DNA from: Candidatus Rifleibacteriota bacterium
Lineage (GTDB): Bacteria > Riflebacteria > Ozemobacteria > Ozemobacterales > Ozemobacteraceae
Assembly (NCBI GenBank): GCA_022704885.1
Contig: JAKJFO010000032.1
Coordinates: forward strand, 1-30,571
Length of the DNA: 30,571 nt
Direction: 5' to 3'
Part shown: piece after piece, positions 16,630-24,400 of the stretch
Layout of the letters: each line of letters opens with the position of its first letter
How positions within the stretch are numbered: the stretch's first letter is position 1
Made by a program: the position numbers and the translations under genes
The notes under the pieces: model-generated
What the model saw: only the letters and a program-made list of their open reading frames with translations
The model's database searches: none
Told to the model about the DNA's origin: nothing

Positions 16630-18967
16630 CTTCACCGTCAGACCTTTCGGCGGTAAGCATGTAGCCACGCATGTTTTCCATCAGCTGCACCGCATAAGCC
16701 GGCTCAGCCGAAGCCATTGCGGAATGATAGATAAAGAACGGCGCGCGCAGATGGCGACATGAGCTCTCGATCTGGCCAAATTCGAGCAGACGCTCAGGCA
16801 GATCGAGATAATTGCAGGCTATGCCGCCACAGAAAACTATTTCCTTGCGGACTGACCGCCAGGTAATCTGACTGTATGGCGAAGACTGGCGCGGATTAAG
16901 GTTTATCAGATGAACACCGAGCAGAGTCTCTCCCCTGATGGTTATCGGGTCACCACGCAGACTGACGAAGGTAAGAAAATTTTCCTGGGTGATTTCGGTT
17001 TTCCACTTCTGATAGTGATCGTGCGCCGGCCCCCGAAACAGCATGGCACCATAATCACCAAGCTTGAAATTGCTGTTGTCGATCTGGTAACCGCGGGTTA
17101 TATTCTCGAGCTCGATCGGTCCGTCGACAAGAATCACGCCGCCACCGATGTTCTCGTTTTTCATTTCAAGCTTCGGCACCTTAAGAGAGCCCGAAACATA
17201 AACAACACCATTGACCATGAACTTGTCATTGGCAACACCGGCTGCTTCAAGAAATTCCTCACCACTCGCAAACGATTTGCCAACACGCACTTCTATGCCA
17301 TTCATCGGCGGTGAGTTGTCACTGGTAACTCTGAACCAGTTGCGCAACATGCGATCAAGACGATCACCAGCCTTAAATCCGTCAGCAGCTTCAAAATCGT
17401 TATTGGTGAGAATACGTTTCTTTTTGCCGACAGGGTCGTAGTAAAAAGGCATAAATCCCTCGGGCAGATTGTCGATACTGCTCATACGCGGATTCCAGTT
17501 TTTACCTGAAACCATACGCGACATAAAATCCTGAAAGCGCAGATTGGCAAAAAGTGGCTCGAACTTATAAGTATACAGACTCACGGTTGTCGTCGGAAAA
17601 TCGCCAGGACTACGGGTCTCATCATATTTGAGCGGCACCCCGCCACCGGAAGGCGGCCACCAGAAGGTAATTACAAAAAACCGGCTGAGTACGTTGCCAA
17701 AAACCTCGCGATTGACGTGCCCGAAATTGATATCGTCTGGTTTCAGCCCCATCAGCTTGATACCGCTGGCCAGAGCCATAAAACCTTCGCCATATCCCGA
17801 ACCGCCATCTTTGAGCAGACGCCAGAACTCGCTGGCATTGCTGCCGCTGTTCAAAAAGTTTTCGACCGTATAGGCAGCGCCTGAAAAAATGCTCTCTGAA
17901 TACTGCGGCACAATCTCCTGCGAAAAGCCAAGAACGCCCATCTTGGCCAGCTGATTGTATTTCAGCGGCACTTCCATGCCCATCATTCTGACTGCCGTGC
18001 CATCAGGCTTCTGAAAAATCGTCATATGCTGATACTTCGAAGCAGCGTCGAATACCTTGAAAGTATCTGGCGAAACCAGAAACATTTCACCGACACTGGC
18101 ACTTACCTGGCCGCTGCCAGCCTGCCCGACCGTATCGAGCGCTTCTTCGCGCGTGTCACCAGCCAGATTGAGAAAGATCGAGTCATCGGCCGGCCCCAGA
18201 AAGATCTTACCCGAAACCGCTGCTGAAGCATATTCAACCGGGTCAAGCGGTGGCAGCATGATCATCGGGCGATATTTATTGCCCGGGCGCATGCGGTTGT
18301 GATTGACGATTCCACTTTCGAAGTCGACCGGATGCCTGCCGTCGCGCGTCAGCATGATGTTGAGATTATCGTTTGGCCCGATCTTGTCTTCGCCATGCTC
18401 GCGGGCAATGCTGTCGGCGAAAAGCACAAAGTCTTTGAGAACCGGGGTCATGCGCATGACCACTGTAAAAGGATATTGCACCCGCAAGGTGTACATGCGG
18501 CCATAAAATTTGGCCTGGCAGACGATTTCGAGCAGACCTTTCTTTTCGGTTCCCTTAAGATGGGCCGGGCATTCAAAACCTGGCGGGTAACCGATTTCTT
18601 CTGAACCTGAAAAAGTGATGGTCGGCGGCGACTGAATCTGAATACCAAGCTCTTCGGCCATTTCCTTGAGCATTCCCGACTGCTTGTAAAAACTCGTGCT
18701 GAGCCGATAATTGGCGGGAGGCGACCTGAATGCCTTATACAGATAAGACCCGGGTTGGTTGACGTTGAGATTGATCTGTTGCAGTACATCGCCGGCATAA
18801 GACTCAAGAAAATAGCGGCTGATCTGAGTGTAATCGCTGAGCGTGAGCAACTGCGTATGACTGCTCATTCTTCTCGAAAGAGCCATGACCATTATCAGCA
18901 TAACGCTGACCAGCCCGAGAAGAATGACAGTTACATTGCCTTTTTTTGCCGACAATCTTCGCATCAT
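16622..18967 (-). CDS. Large GspK/PilX-like minor pilin-type protein
   Basis: The likely start is ATG 18967 (781 aa), giving a short basic leader MMRRLSAKKG, then NVTVILLGLVSVMLIMVMAL, a hydrophobic helix without Glu5. Lack of Glu5 is the hallmark of GspK- and PilX-type tip pilins, which is why I link it to that class. An ATG at 19009 extends the frame but lies upstream of the promoter described below. The rest (about 700 residues) is a large extracytoplasmic region with no recognised domain; segments such as RVGKSFASGEEF and GVILVDGPIELENITRG near the end recall the beta-helical 'polymer-forming/PilX-like' surface proteins. Transcription runs into the PilV-like and PilW-like genes, consistent with a K-I-J-like tip set. 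Confidence 0.68.
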   Translation of the reverse strand: MMRRLSAKKGNVTVILLGLVSVMLIMVMALSRRMSSHTQLLTLSDYTQISRYFLESYAGDVLQQINLNVNQPGSYLYKAFRSPPANYRLSTSFYKQSGMLKEMAEELGIQIQSPPTITFSGSEEIGYPPGFECPAHLKGTEKKGLLEIVCQAKFYGRMYTLRVQYPFTVVMRMTPVLKDFVLFADSIAREHGEDKIGPNDNLNIMLTRDGRHPVDFESGIVNHNRMRPGNKYRPMIMLPPLDPVEYASAAVSGKIFLGPADDSIFLNLAGDTREEALDTVGQAGSGQVSASVGEMFLVSPDTFKVFDAASKYQHMTIFQKPDGTAVRMMGMEVPLKYNQLAKMGVLGFSQEIVPQYSESIFSGAAYTVENFLNSGSNASEFWRLLKDGGSGYGEGFMALASGIKLMGLKPDDINFGHVNREVFGNVLSRFFVITFWWPPSGGGVPLKYDETRSPGDFPTTTVSLYTYKFEPLFANLRFQDFMSRMVSGKNWNPRMSSIDNLPEGFMPFYYDPVGKKKRILTNNDFEAADGFKAGDRLDRMLRNWFRVTSDNSPPMNGIEVRVGKSFASGEEFLEAAGVANDKFMVNGVVYVSGSLKVPKLEMKNENIGGGVILVDGPIELENITRGYQIDNSNFKLGDYGAMLFRGPAHDHYQKWKTEITQENFLTFVSLRGDPITIRGETLLGVHLINLNPRQSSPYSQITWRSVRKEIVFCGGIACNYLDLPERLLEFGQIESSCRHLRAPFFIYHSAMASAEPAYAVQLMENMRGYMLTAERSDGEDD

Positions 18968-18974
18968 AACCAGA

Positions 18975-19004
18975 ATTATACCCCTCTCCCTTTTTATTTG
19001 TCCA
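18975..19004 (-). promoter_or_regulatory. Sigma-70-type promoter of the minor-pilin operon
   Basis: On the - strand TGGACA (19004-18999), an 18-base spacer and a perfect TATAAT (18980-18975) are followed by only seven bases before ATG 18967. The start of transcription would fall at or next to the start codon, suggesting a leaderless or nearly leaderless message. Confidence 0.6.
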
Positions 19005-19074
19005 CGCATTTAAGGGTACCCGTCATATCTCAATCGCTGTCGATATAGCTCCCGCCTCATTGCCCTCCCGCTGC

Positions 19075-19103
19075 TTGCATTTAACCGCCTGATCAACTAG
19101 AAT
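19075..19103 (+). promoter_or_regulatory. Sigma-70-type promoter of the ion-channel gene
   Basis: TTGCAT (19075-19080), a 17-base spacer and TAGAAT (19098-19103) are followed by nine bases before ATG 19113. No Shine-Dalgarno sequence lies in those nine bases, so the transcript is probably leaderless or nearly so. It diverges from the pilin promoter, with 70 bp between the two -35 elements. Confidence 0.6.
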
Positions 19104-19112
19104 TGCCTCACC

Positions 19113-20546
19113 ATGCACAGAAGAGTTAAATTCAAATACGAAATCGAAACATCAGCGAAGTCTTTCCCATGGCTGCGCAGTTTTGTCGATTCGACCTTCT
19201 TCGGCATCGGACTGATGTTTCTCATCGTTCTCTCGGTGATTCTCATCATCATCGAAGTTTTTTTCACACTGTCACCCGGGCATTTGACCACTCTGCAAAC
19301 GATCAACGACGTACTGACTCTCATCTTCATCGTCGAACTCAGCTTGCGCTGGCTGATCAGCGTTTCGACCGCTTCCTTTCTTAAAGGCTTCTGGATCGAT
19401 ATCATCGCCGTCATGCCGGTATTCCGAATTTTCCGCATTGGCCGCATTTTACGCATTCTCAGACTGTTCCGGGTCTTTTCGATCGGCTCTTCATTTCAAA
19501 GCCGGTTCACTTTTATCGGCAAAATATTCGAGAGCAGACTGGTCGAATTCGGCATAATTTCCAGCTTTGCAGTCTTTGCGATAGTGTTCGGCGCTGTCGG
19601 TCTCGCACAGTTCGAAACCGGTCTCTCTACAGATATTTCCTCGCCGGTTGATGCCTTCTGGAAAGCCCTGTTCTCGATGATGGCCGGCGAATATGCCGAT
19701 TATCCGAGAAGCATCGGCGGTAAAATCGTTTTTCTGATCCTTCTGATTTTCGAAATGGGAGTATTCGCCATGGTTACCGGTACTATTTCGGCAATAATGG
19801 TCGAAAAACTCAAGGAGAGCACCATGCATAAACCAGCTAATCCTGACGAACTTAACAAACACATTCTTATCTGCGGCTTCAGCGCCAAAGCGGCTATTCT
19901 CGCCAATGAATTCCTGCTCGATCCGGCGTTTAAAGATGCAGAAATACTGCTGGTTTCTGAAAAAGCCAGTCTCGACTCTTTGAAGGCGCGCGGTATTCAG
20001 ACCGACCGCATAAGCATGCTCAACGAAGACTTCACCCGTATGGAAACTCTTAAAAAAGCCGGAGTCGAAAGGGCTGTCGCAGCTGTAATTCTCTCCGAGC
20101 ATGGCGAAAACCGCACTACCCGCGATATCGACGCACGCACCATTCTTGCCGCTCTGACCATAGAGAAGCTCAACCCCAAAATCCACACTTCAGCCGAAAT
20201 CTACAACGAAGAGTATGCTTCGCATCTCAAGATGGGCGGCGTCGAAGACGTCGTCATCCAGGGGGAAGTTTCCGGCAAGCTGCTGGCCCGCATCTCGATG
20301 CACGAAGGTCTGCTTGCCTTCTTCAAAGACCTGCTCTCGCGTGAGTCCGGCCACACCCTGACTTTTATCGACCCGCCTCAGGAAGTAATCGGCCTGACCT
20401 GCAGCGATGCCATCGCCATCATCTATCGTGAGCTCGGTTTTACCATGGTTGGTATCAAGCCTAAAAAAGAGCCGCTGAAAATCAACCCGAACGGCCATAT
20501 TATCAACAGTACTGACGAAATTCTCGTCATCAACCCGGTGAACTGA
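19113..20546 (+). CDS. Six-helix voltage-sensor-type ion channel with RCK (TrkA-N/C) regulatory domain
   Basis: The 477-aa protein begins with four helices. S1 is near residues 31-53, S2 and S3 are near 64-83 and 92-103, and S4 is a textbook voltage sensor with Arg at 105, 108, 111, 114, 117 and 120. S5 (about 146-165), a pore helix (AFWKALFSMM, 181-190) and S6 (204-230) follow. The C-terminal half is an RCK-like Rossmann domain starting HILICGFSAKA (G255) and a TrkA-C-like end. Channels of this type conduct K+ or other cations and are gated by voltage and bound ligand. The filter is not TVGYGD but reads MAGEYAD (190-196), so ion selectivity cannot be assumed. MurJ begins 4 nt downstream. Confidence 0.82.
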   Translation: MHRRVKFKYEIETSAKSFPWLRSFVDSTFFGIGLMFLIVLSVILIIIEVFFTLSPGHLTTLQTINDVLTLIFIVELSLRWLISVSTASFLKGFWIDIIAVMPVFRIFRIGRILRILRLFRVFSIGSSFQSRFTFIGKIFESRLVEFGIISSFAVFAIVFGAVGLAQFETGLSTDISSPVDAFWKALFSMMAGEYADYPRSIGGKIVFLILLIFEMGVFAMVTGTISAIMVEKLKESTMHKPANPDELNKHILICGFSAKAAILANEFLLDPAFKDAEILLVSEKASLDSLKARGIQTDRISMLNEDFTRMETLKKAGVERAVAAVILSEHGENRTTRDIDARTILAALTIEKLNPKIHTSAEIYNEEYASHLKMGGVEDVVIQGEVSGKLLARISMHEGLLAFFKDLLSRESGHTLTFIDPPQEVIGLTCSDAIAIIYRELGFTMVGIKPKKEPLKINPNGHIINSTDEILVINPVN

Positions 20547-20550
20547 CATC

Positions 20551-22182
20551 TTGGCCGACCACACCAACAACCAACCTCGTTCTATCGCCAGATCTGCGGC
20601 GGTAATGGGTATTGCCACGTTTTTCAGCCGCATTGCCGGCCTGGTGCGTGAACAGACCTTCGCCTATATTTTTGGAGCCGGCATCTGGACAGACGCCTTC
20701 AATGTCGCTTTCCGCATACCCAACCTGCTGCGTGACCTGTTTGCCGAAGGAGCCATGAGCGCAGCTTTCGTGCCGACCTTCAACAGCGTTCTCGAAAAGG
20801 AAGGCCGCCAGAAAGCCTTTAAACTGACCAATCTGACTTTCTGCGCCATCTTTATCGTAGTCGGCATTCTGACAGTTCTCGGCATCATCTTCAGCCCGTT
20901 CATCGTCAGCACGCTGGCTCCTGAATTCACCAGCAACCCCGAAAAATTCGAAGCTACCGTGACCATGACCCGCATCATGTTTCCCTTTCTGCTTGCGGTT
21001 TCATGGGCTGCCATCGCCATGGGCATGCTCAACTCGCTTGGCGAGTTTTTCATACCGGCCGTAGCGCCGGTATTCCTGAATCTCAGCATGATAGCCGCCG
21101 GCTGGCTGATCTGCCCGATTGCGAAAAGCTACGATTACCCGGCGATCACCGGCATGGCGATCGGCGCCATGCTCGGCGGCCTGATTCAGTTCGCCGTGCA
21201 ATTGCCGGCACTGTTCCGGCATGGTTACAAGTTCCGCTGGGTGTTGAATTTTCAGGATCCCGGCATTCAGCGCATTATCAAACTGATCATTCCCGGTACC
21301 GTCGGTCTCGCCGCCACCCAGGTGAACATTGCCATCAGCACCATACTCGCGACATCACAGGGAGATGGCGCTGTGAGCTGGCTCAGCTACGCTTTTCGCG
21401 TCATGCAGTTGCCGCTCGGCCTTTTCGGTGTAGCAGTCGCCCAGGCCACTCTGCCGGTAATCTCACGCCAGGCGGCCGGCAACGACCGCGAGGCCATGTC
21501 ACAGACACTGGCGTCTTCACTCAGGCTCTCTTCGTTCATCAATCTTTTCGCCTGCTTCGCTATACTGGCGCTGGCCGAACCGGCCGTGCGCATTCTATTT
21601 CAGCACGGTCGTTTCACCCCGGAAGACACGCTGGCAACAGCCCTGGCACTAAGGGCTTATGCGTCCGGACTGCTGTTCTTTTCGCTTATCAAAGTAATGG
21701 GCCCGGCATTTTACACTCTCGACGAAACAAAGACTCCGGTAATCGCCAGTATCAGCGCCGTAGCTGTCAACATAATCCTCAACCTGGCTCTGATAAAACC
21801 GCTTGGTTACTGGGGACTCGCACTGGGCACCAGTATCGGCGCCATGGTCAATGCCGTTATTCTCTTTTATAAACTGCAACACCGTCTCGGCAGCTTCAAT
21901 CGCTTCGGGCTTACTGCTGCCATGCTTAAAATTCTGGCCGCCACTTCACTTTCCGGGCTCGTTATGTGGCAGAGTTTTATCAGGCTGGCGCCAATAGTGG
22001 CCAGCATCTCCGCTTCAGTCTCCATCGACAGTCTGTTGAATGCGATCATCACCATGACCCTGGCGCTTATCGCAGGATCTCTCGCTATCACAGCAGTTTC
22101 AACGCTTCTTAAAATTGAAGAAGCCGGAAAAGCCGGTGAGATGCTGATGCGCCGCCTGCGCCGCCGCAAAACGGCCGACTGA
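20551..22182 (+). CDS. murJ: Lipid II flippase MurJ
   Basis: This 543-aa polytopic protein carries the MurJ/MviN signature at the N-terminus: SAAVMGIATFFSRIAGLVRE, then DAFNVAFRIPNLLRDLFAEG and GAMSAAFVPTF. About 14 hydrophobic helices follow, with family-typical blocks such as LPLGLFGVAVAQATLPVIS and the FQHGRFTPEDT loop. MurJ flips undecaprenyl-linked lipid II across the inner membrane for peptidoglycan synthesis. The start is TTG 20551, with GGTGA nine bases upstream; it is the best start because the signature needs the preceding residues, and the first in-frame ATG (about 20605) would cut into it. The C-terminus is basic (LMRRLRRRKTAD). It is probably co-transcribed with the channel gene. 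Confidence 0.92.
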   Translation: MADHTNNQPRSIARSAAVMGIATFFSRIAGLVREQTFAYIFGAGIWTDAFNVAFRIPNLLRDLFAEGAMSAAFVPTFNSVLEKEGRQKAFKLTNLTFCAIFIVVGILTVLGIIFSPFIVSTLAPEFTSNPEKFEATVTMTRIMFPFLLAVSWAAIAMGMLNSLGEFFIPAVAPVFLNLSMIAAGWLICPIAKSYDYPAITGMAIGAMLGGLIQFAVQLPALFRHGYKFRWVLNFQDPGIQRIIKLIIPGTVGLAATQVNIAISTILATSQGDGAVSWLSYAFRVMQLPLGLFGVAVAQATLPVISRQAAGNDREAMSQTLASSLRLSSFINLFACFAILALAEPAVRILFQHGRFTPEDTLATALALRAYASGLLFFSLIKVMGPAFYTLDETKTPVIASISAVAVNIILNLALIKPLGYWGLALGTSIGAMVNAVILFYKLQHRLGSFNRFGLTAAMLKILAATSLSGLVMWQSFIRLAPIVASISASVSIDSLLNAIITMTLALIAGSLAITAVSTLLKIEEAGKAGEMLMRRLRRRKTAD

Positions 22183-22265
22183 TCAATCAAAACATAAATT
22201 CGACAATAATAACGAACACGCCAATATTGCTCTGTTGTCCAATGAAATTTTCTTACATATACATT

Positions 22266-22300
22266 TTGCTTTTAGTATCATTTTTTAGTATTATTAATAC
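22266..22300 (+). promoter_or_regulatory. hicAB promoter with overlapping palindromic operator
   Basis: TTGCTT (22266-22271), a 17-base spacer and TATTAT (22289-22294) form a promoter upstream of the hicA ATG. The perfect palindrome GTATTA-T-TAATAC (22288-22300) covers the -10 element, and TTTAGTAT occurs twice (22271-22278 and 22284-22291). This is where a HicB repressor would bind; autoregulation by HicB is known for this family, the site itself is inference. Confidence 0.5.
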
Positions 22301-22307
22301 AGGCACA

Positions 22308-22568
22308 ATGAACAACAAACATCGCAAAGTCCTCGAAAAAATCTTTCAAAATCCTGTCAAACCAATCGAATGGCAGGATATCGAAAAGCTTTTTCTCGCT
22401 TTGGGAGCCCGCATCGCCGAAGGCAGCGGCTCCCGCGTAACGTTTTCGCTCAACGGCATAACTGCCGACTTCCACCGGCCACACCCAGGCAAGGAAGCAA
22501 AGCGCTACCAGATCGCCGACACCAGGGAATTTTTGAGCAAAGCCGGTATAGATCCGGCAAAAGTTTGA
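22308..22568 (+). CDS. hicA: HicA-family mRNA interferase toxin
   Basis: The start at ATG 22308 (86 aa) has AGG four bases upstream; an ATG at 22227 would add a hydrophobic stretch overlapping the promoter. The double-stranded-RNA-binding-like HicA fold is visible: DIEKLFLALGARIAEGSGSR, then VTFSLNGITADFHRPHPGKE and a C-terminal TREFLSKAGI. The family usually has a catalytic His in 'GSHH'; here that place reads GSGSRVTF, typical of a HicA subfamily with FHRPHP, so activity is likely but the catalytic residue should be checked. HicA cleaves mRNA and is neutralised by HicB. The hicB gene starts 11 nt downstream. Confidence 0.82.
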   Translation: MNNKHRKVLEKIFQNPVKPIEWQDIEKLFLALGARIAEGSGSRVTFSLNGITADFHRPHPGKEAKRYQIADTREFLSKAGIDPAKV

Positions 22569-22579
22569 GGTAAACAATT

Positions 22580-22915
22580 ATGAACAGCTTGAAATACAAA
22601 GGCTATACCGCCAGAATCGACTTCGATCCCGAAGATGAAATCTTTGTCGGACGCGTGATTGGTATCAAAGATATCATTGGTTTTCATTCTGAAACCGCCA
22701 AAGAACTTCGCCAGGCTTTCGAAGAAGCTGTCGAACACTACCTTGCATCGTGCAAAAAGCTTAACGTCAAGCCGCAAAAGAGCTTTTCCGGCAAATTCGT
22801 TATCCGCCTCGCCCCTGATATCCACGAAAGAATAGCTCTCGCTGCTGCCGCAACCCATAAAAGTCTCAACAGTTTGATAGAAGATATCCTAAGAAATCAT
22901 GTCAAAGCAGCTTAA
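22580..22915 (+). CDS. hicB: HicB-family antitoxin
   Basis: The 111-aa protein begins with the degenerate RNase H-like HicB fold (KYKGYTARIDFDPEDEIFVG, RVIGIKDIIGFHSETAKEL, FEEAVEHYLASCKK). It ends with a ribbon-helix-helix DNA-binding domain (GKFVIRLAPDIHERIALAAA ... SLNSLIEDIL, about residues 70-105). HicB blocks HicA and represses the hicAB promoter; the palindrome on the promoter fits this. GAGGT lies eight bases before the ATG. Order toxin then antitoxin is the usual hicAB order. The pair sits in an AT-rich stretch between MurJ and a lipoprotein, consistent with acquisition by horizontal transfer. Confidence 0.9.
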   Translation: MNSLKYKGYTARIDFDPEDEIFVGRVIGIKDIIGFHSETAKELRQAFEEAVEHYLASCKKLNVKPQKSFSGKFVIRLAPDIHERIALAAAATHKSLNSLIEDILRNHVKAA

Positions 22916-22963
22916 AACGTCCATCATAGCGCTTAAAAGCTTATTACATACGTTTTCTTGTTG

Positions 22964-22988
22964 ATGTCAGAATACGCATTTCTGGCAT
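22964..22988. terminator. Possible stem-loop between convergent hicB and lipoprotein genes
   Basis: ATGTCAGAA (22964-22972) pairs with TTCTGGCAT (22980-22988) through nine positions including one G-U pair, with a seven-base loop. It lies between converging genes, but no T-tract follows on either strand, so it is a weak terminator candidate. Confidence 0.25.
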
Positions 22989-23009
22989 TAAGGACTAATT
23001 TCGAATCAT

Positions 23010-23894
23010 TCAACGTATGATGGTAACAGATATGCTATCACTAATAGGCTTGCGAGTTACCTTTGATACGCCAGAAAGTGTTATATTATGCGTTCCAATG
23101 CTTAGCTGCGCATATCCTCTGGCAGTTACCCTCTTAGAAAATTCACCATCTCGTGAACTTTTCCACGAAAATGACGTAATGTCTACGCTCGCAGTACCAA
23201 CGAAATCAATACCTTCTCGATACTTAAAGGTAGACTTATTTTTTGGATTTTCTATTTTCAGCATAGCCTCAGGCACTTCCGTGTCAGTGCCTGTATCAGT
23301 ACCTGTGCCAGTGCCCGTACCTGTACCGGCTTGAGAGTCTGGGATGTCACCGAGATAATGAATCAGGACATATGCATCAATTGAAAACTGATTGCCATTG
23401 GCATCATGAATTTCCATTGAAATTTTACCTAACACAGGAAACTCCTGAGCAGTTCGTTCTTGAGAATCTGTCAGCGAATCTTTCCCTGTAGCATAAATCA
23501 CTGTTGGAGGATCAAGAAGTGCCAACTGATCGAAAAAATCGTATTCAATTGGGTTCAACTGCAAGATTGTAACCTGCTGCGGTGCAAGAAACAAATCATA
23601 TGCGTATGAGATACTCTTTGCCATAACTAGTTTTTCACGATTGTACTGATCGCTGTACGAGATAGAAATTCGATTTAACCGCGCAGGAATGCCAAGTTGA
23701 TTGCTAAGTGAAATTTCTACTTGTGAAAATGGGGTCTCGACTCCAGGATAGTATAAGTAAGGATTTACTGCCTGCACAACCACTCCGGCTTTTGGATAAA
23801 CGATGTCCTTTTCCGAACAACCCAGCATAATCGACACACAAAATGCAATTAGCAAGACACGCTTGAGCAAACATAAAGAAGTGTATACTCTCAA
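23010..23894 (-). CDS. Lipoprotein with Gly-Thr repeat linker and C-terminal Ig-like domain
   Basis: This 294-aa protein starts at TTG 23894, with GGTGAG five bases upstream. Hydrophobic residues 12-25 lead to a lipobox (IMLG|C, Cys26), so the protein is probably lipid-anchored at the outer membrane. A beta-rich domain follows (residues 30-190). A Gly-Thr/Asp-Thr repeat of eight dipeptides (about residues 190-208) then forms a flexible linker. A C-terminal beta-sandwich domain (IENPKNKSTFKYREGIDFVG ... HNITLSGVSKVTRKPISDSISV) looks Ig-like, of the type seen in surface and PKD/HYR-like proteins. No enzyme motif is seen. The gene is AT-rich relative to neighbours. It converges with hicB and has no clear functional partner; function unknown. 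Confidence 0.72.
   Translation of the reverse strand: MRVYTSLCLLKRVLLIAFCVSIMLGCSEKDIVYPKAGVVVQAVNPYLYYPGVETPFSQVEISLSNQLGIPARLNRISISYSDQYNREKLVMAKSISYAYDLFLAPQQVTILQLNPIEYDFFDQLALLDPPTVIYATGKDSLTDSQERTAQEFPVLGKISMEIHDANGNQFSIDAYVLIHYLGDIPDSQAGTGTGTGTGTDTGTDTEVPEAMLKIENPKNKSTFKYREGIDFVGTASVDITSFSWKSSRDGEFSKRVTARGYAQLSIGTHNITLSGVSKVTRKPISDSISVTIIR
23280..23327 (-). repeat. Hexanucleotide tandem repeat encoding (Gly/Asp-Thr)8
   Basis: Eight degenerate six-base units (consensus GGNACN on the - strand) lie within the lipoprotein gene and encode GT-GT-GT-GT-GT-DT-GT-DT. Because the unit is a multiple of three, copy-number change would alter linker length without breaking the frame. Confidence 0.8.
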
Positions 23895-24056
23895 CTTAAC
23901 TCACCTGTAACAGTTCTACATCTTGTTTAAAGAACCAACAACACGCGCAACAACATTTCTCAGACAGGCACGTAATTACTACTCAAGCCAATTTCGTTCT
24001 GTGAAATGAGTCATAGAAATTATTCGGATGTGCACCGGATAAACCTCACTCAAGTA

Positions 24057-24108
24057 GAATACTATAGTATTCGATAATAATCCATTGGTTTCGAATACTA
24101 TAGTATGT
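24057..24108. promoter_or_regulatory. Pair of controller-box-like palindromic operator sites
   Basis: GAATACTATAGTATTC (24057-24072) is a perfect 16-bp palindrome. A second copy at 24093-24108 shares GAATACTATAGTAT and is perfect over its inner 12 bp (24095-24106). The centres are 36 bp apart. ACT-AT-AGT resembles the C-boxes bound by controller proteins of restriction-modification systems. They lie upstream of the small XRE gene at 24164, so autoregulation is likely. Confidence 0.6.
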
Positions 24109-24163
24109 CGACCAGCACTGTCTGTTAAGAGTAGATTCTGACTAAAGAGTCAGGGGCAGGCGG

Positions 24164-24400
24164 TTGCAAATTCAAACAATATTCGGGCAGATTTTGAAAG
24201 AACAAAGAGAAAAAGCCGGTCTTTCTCAAGAAGATCTGGCTTTTGAAGCTGATTGCAACAGAACGTTCGTCTCAATGCTTGAAAGAGGATTGAGGCAGCC
24301 GACCTTGACAACTCTTATCAAACTCGGCAGAGCCTTGAACATTCCTGCATCGAATTTGGTGCGACTTGTCGAGACGCATAGTTCGAGTCTTGATTTATAG
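24164..24400 (+). CDS. Small XRE-family transcriptional regulator, controller-protein-like
   Basis: The 78-aa protein is a single helix-turn-helix domain of the XRE/cro type: FGQILKEQREKAGLSQEDLA, FEADCNRTFVSMLERGLRQP, then TLTTLIKLGRALNIPASNLV. Size and sequence resemble the small controller (C) proteins of restriction-modification systems, such as C.PvuII-like ERG-x-R-x-PTL blocks. The start is TTG 24164, with AGGGG (24152-24156) seven bases before it. Two palindromes upstream are probable operators. No restriction or DNA methylase gene is adjacent; the nearest methylase-type gene (24469-25074) belongs to a small-molecule-type methyltransferase family. It could be an orphan controller or a remnant of a lost island. 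DNA-binding function is confident, target is not. Confidence 0.82.
   Translation: MQIQTIFGQILKEQREKAGLSQEDLAFEADCNRTFVSMLERGLRQPTLTTLIKLGRALNIPASNLVRLVETHSSSLDL

Noticed and set aside
21003..21872. A 289-codon + strand frame inside murJ
   Set aside because: Arg/His-rich translation in another frame of an unmistakable MurJ; shadow frame.
23280..23327. A CRISPR-like or direct-repeat array
   Set aside because: The repeat is a continuous six-base unit without spacers inside a coding frame, so it is a coding microsatellite and not a CRISPR array.
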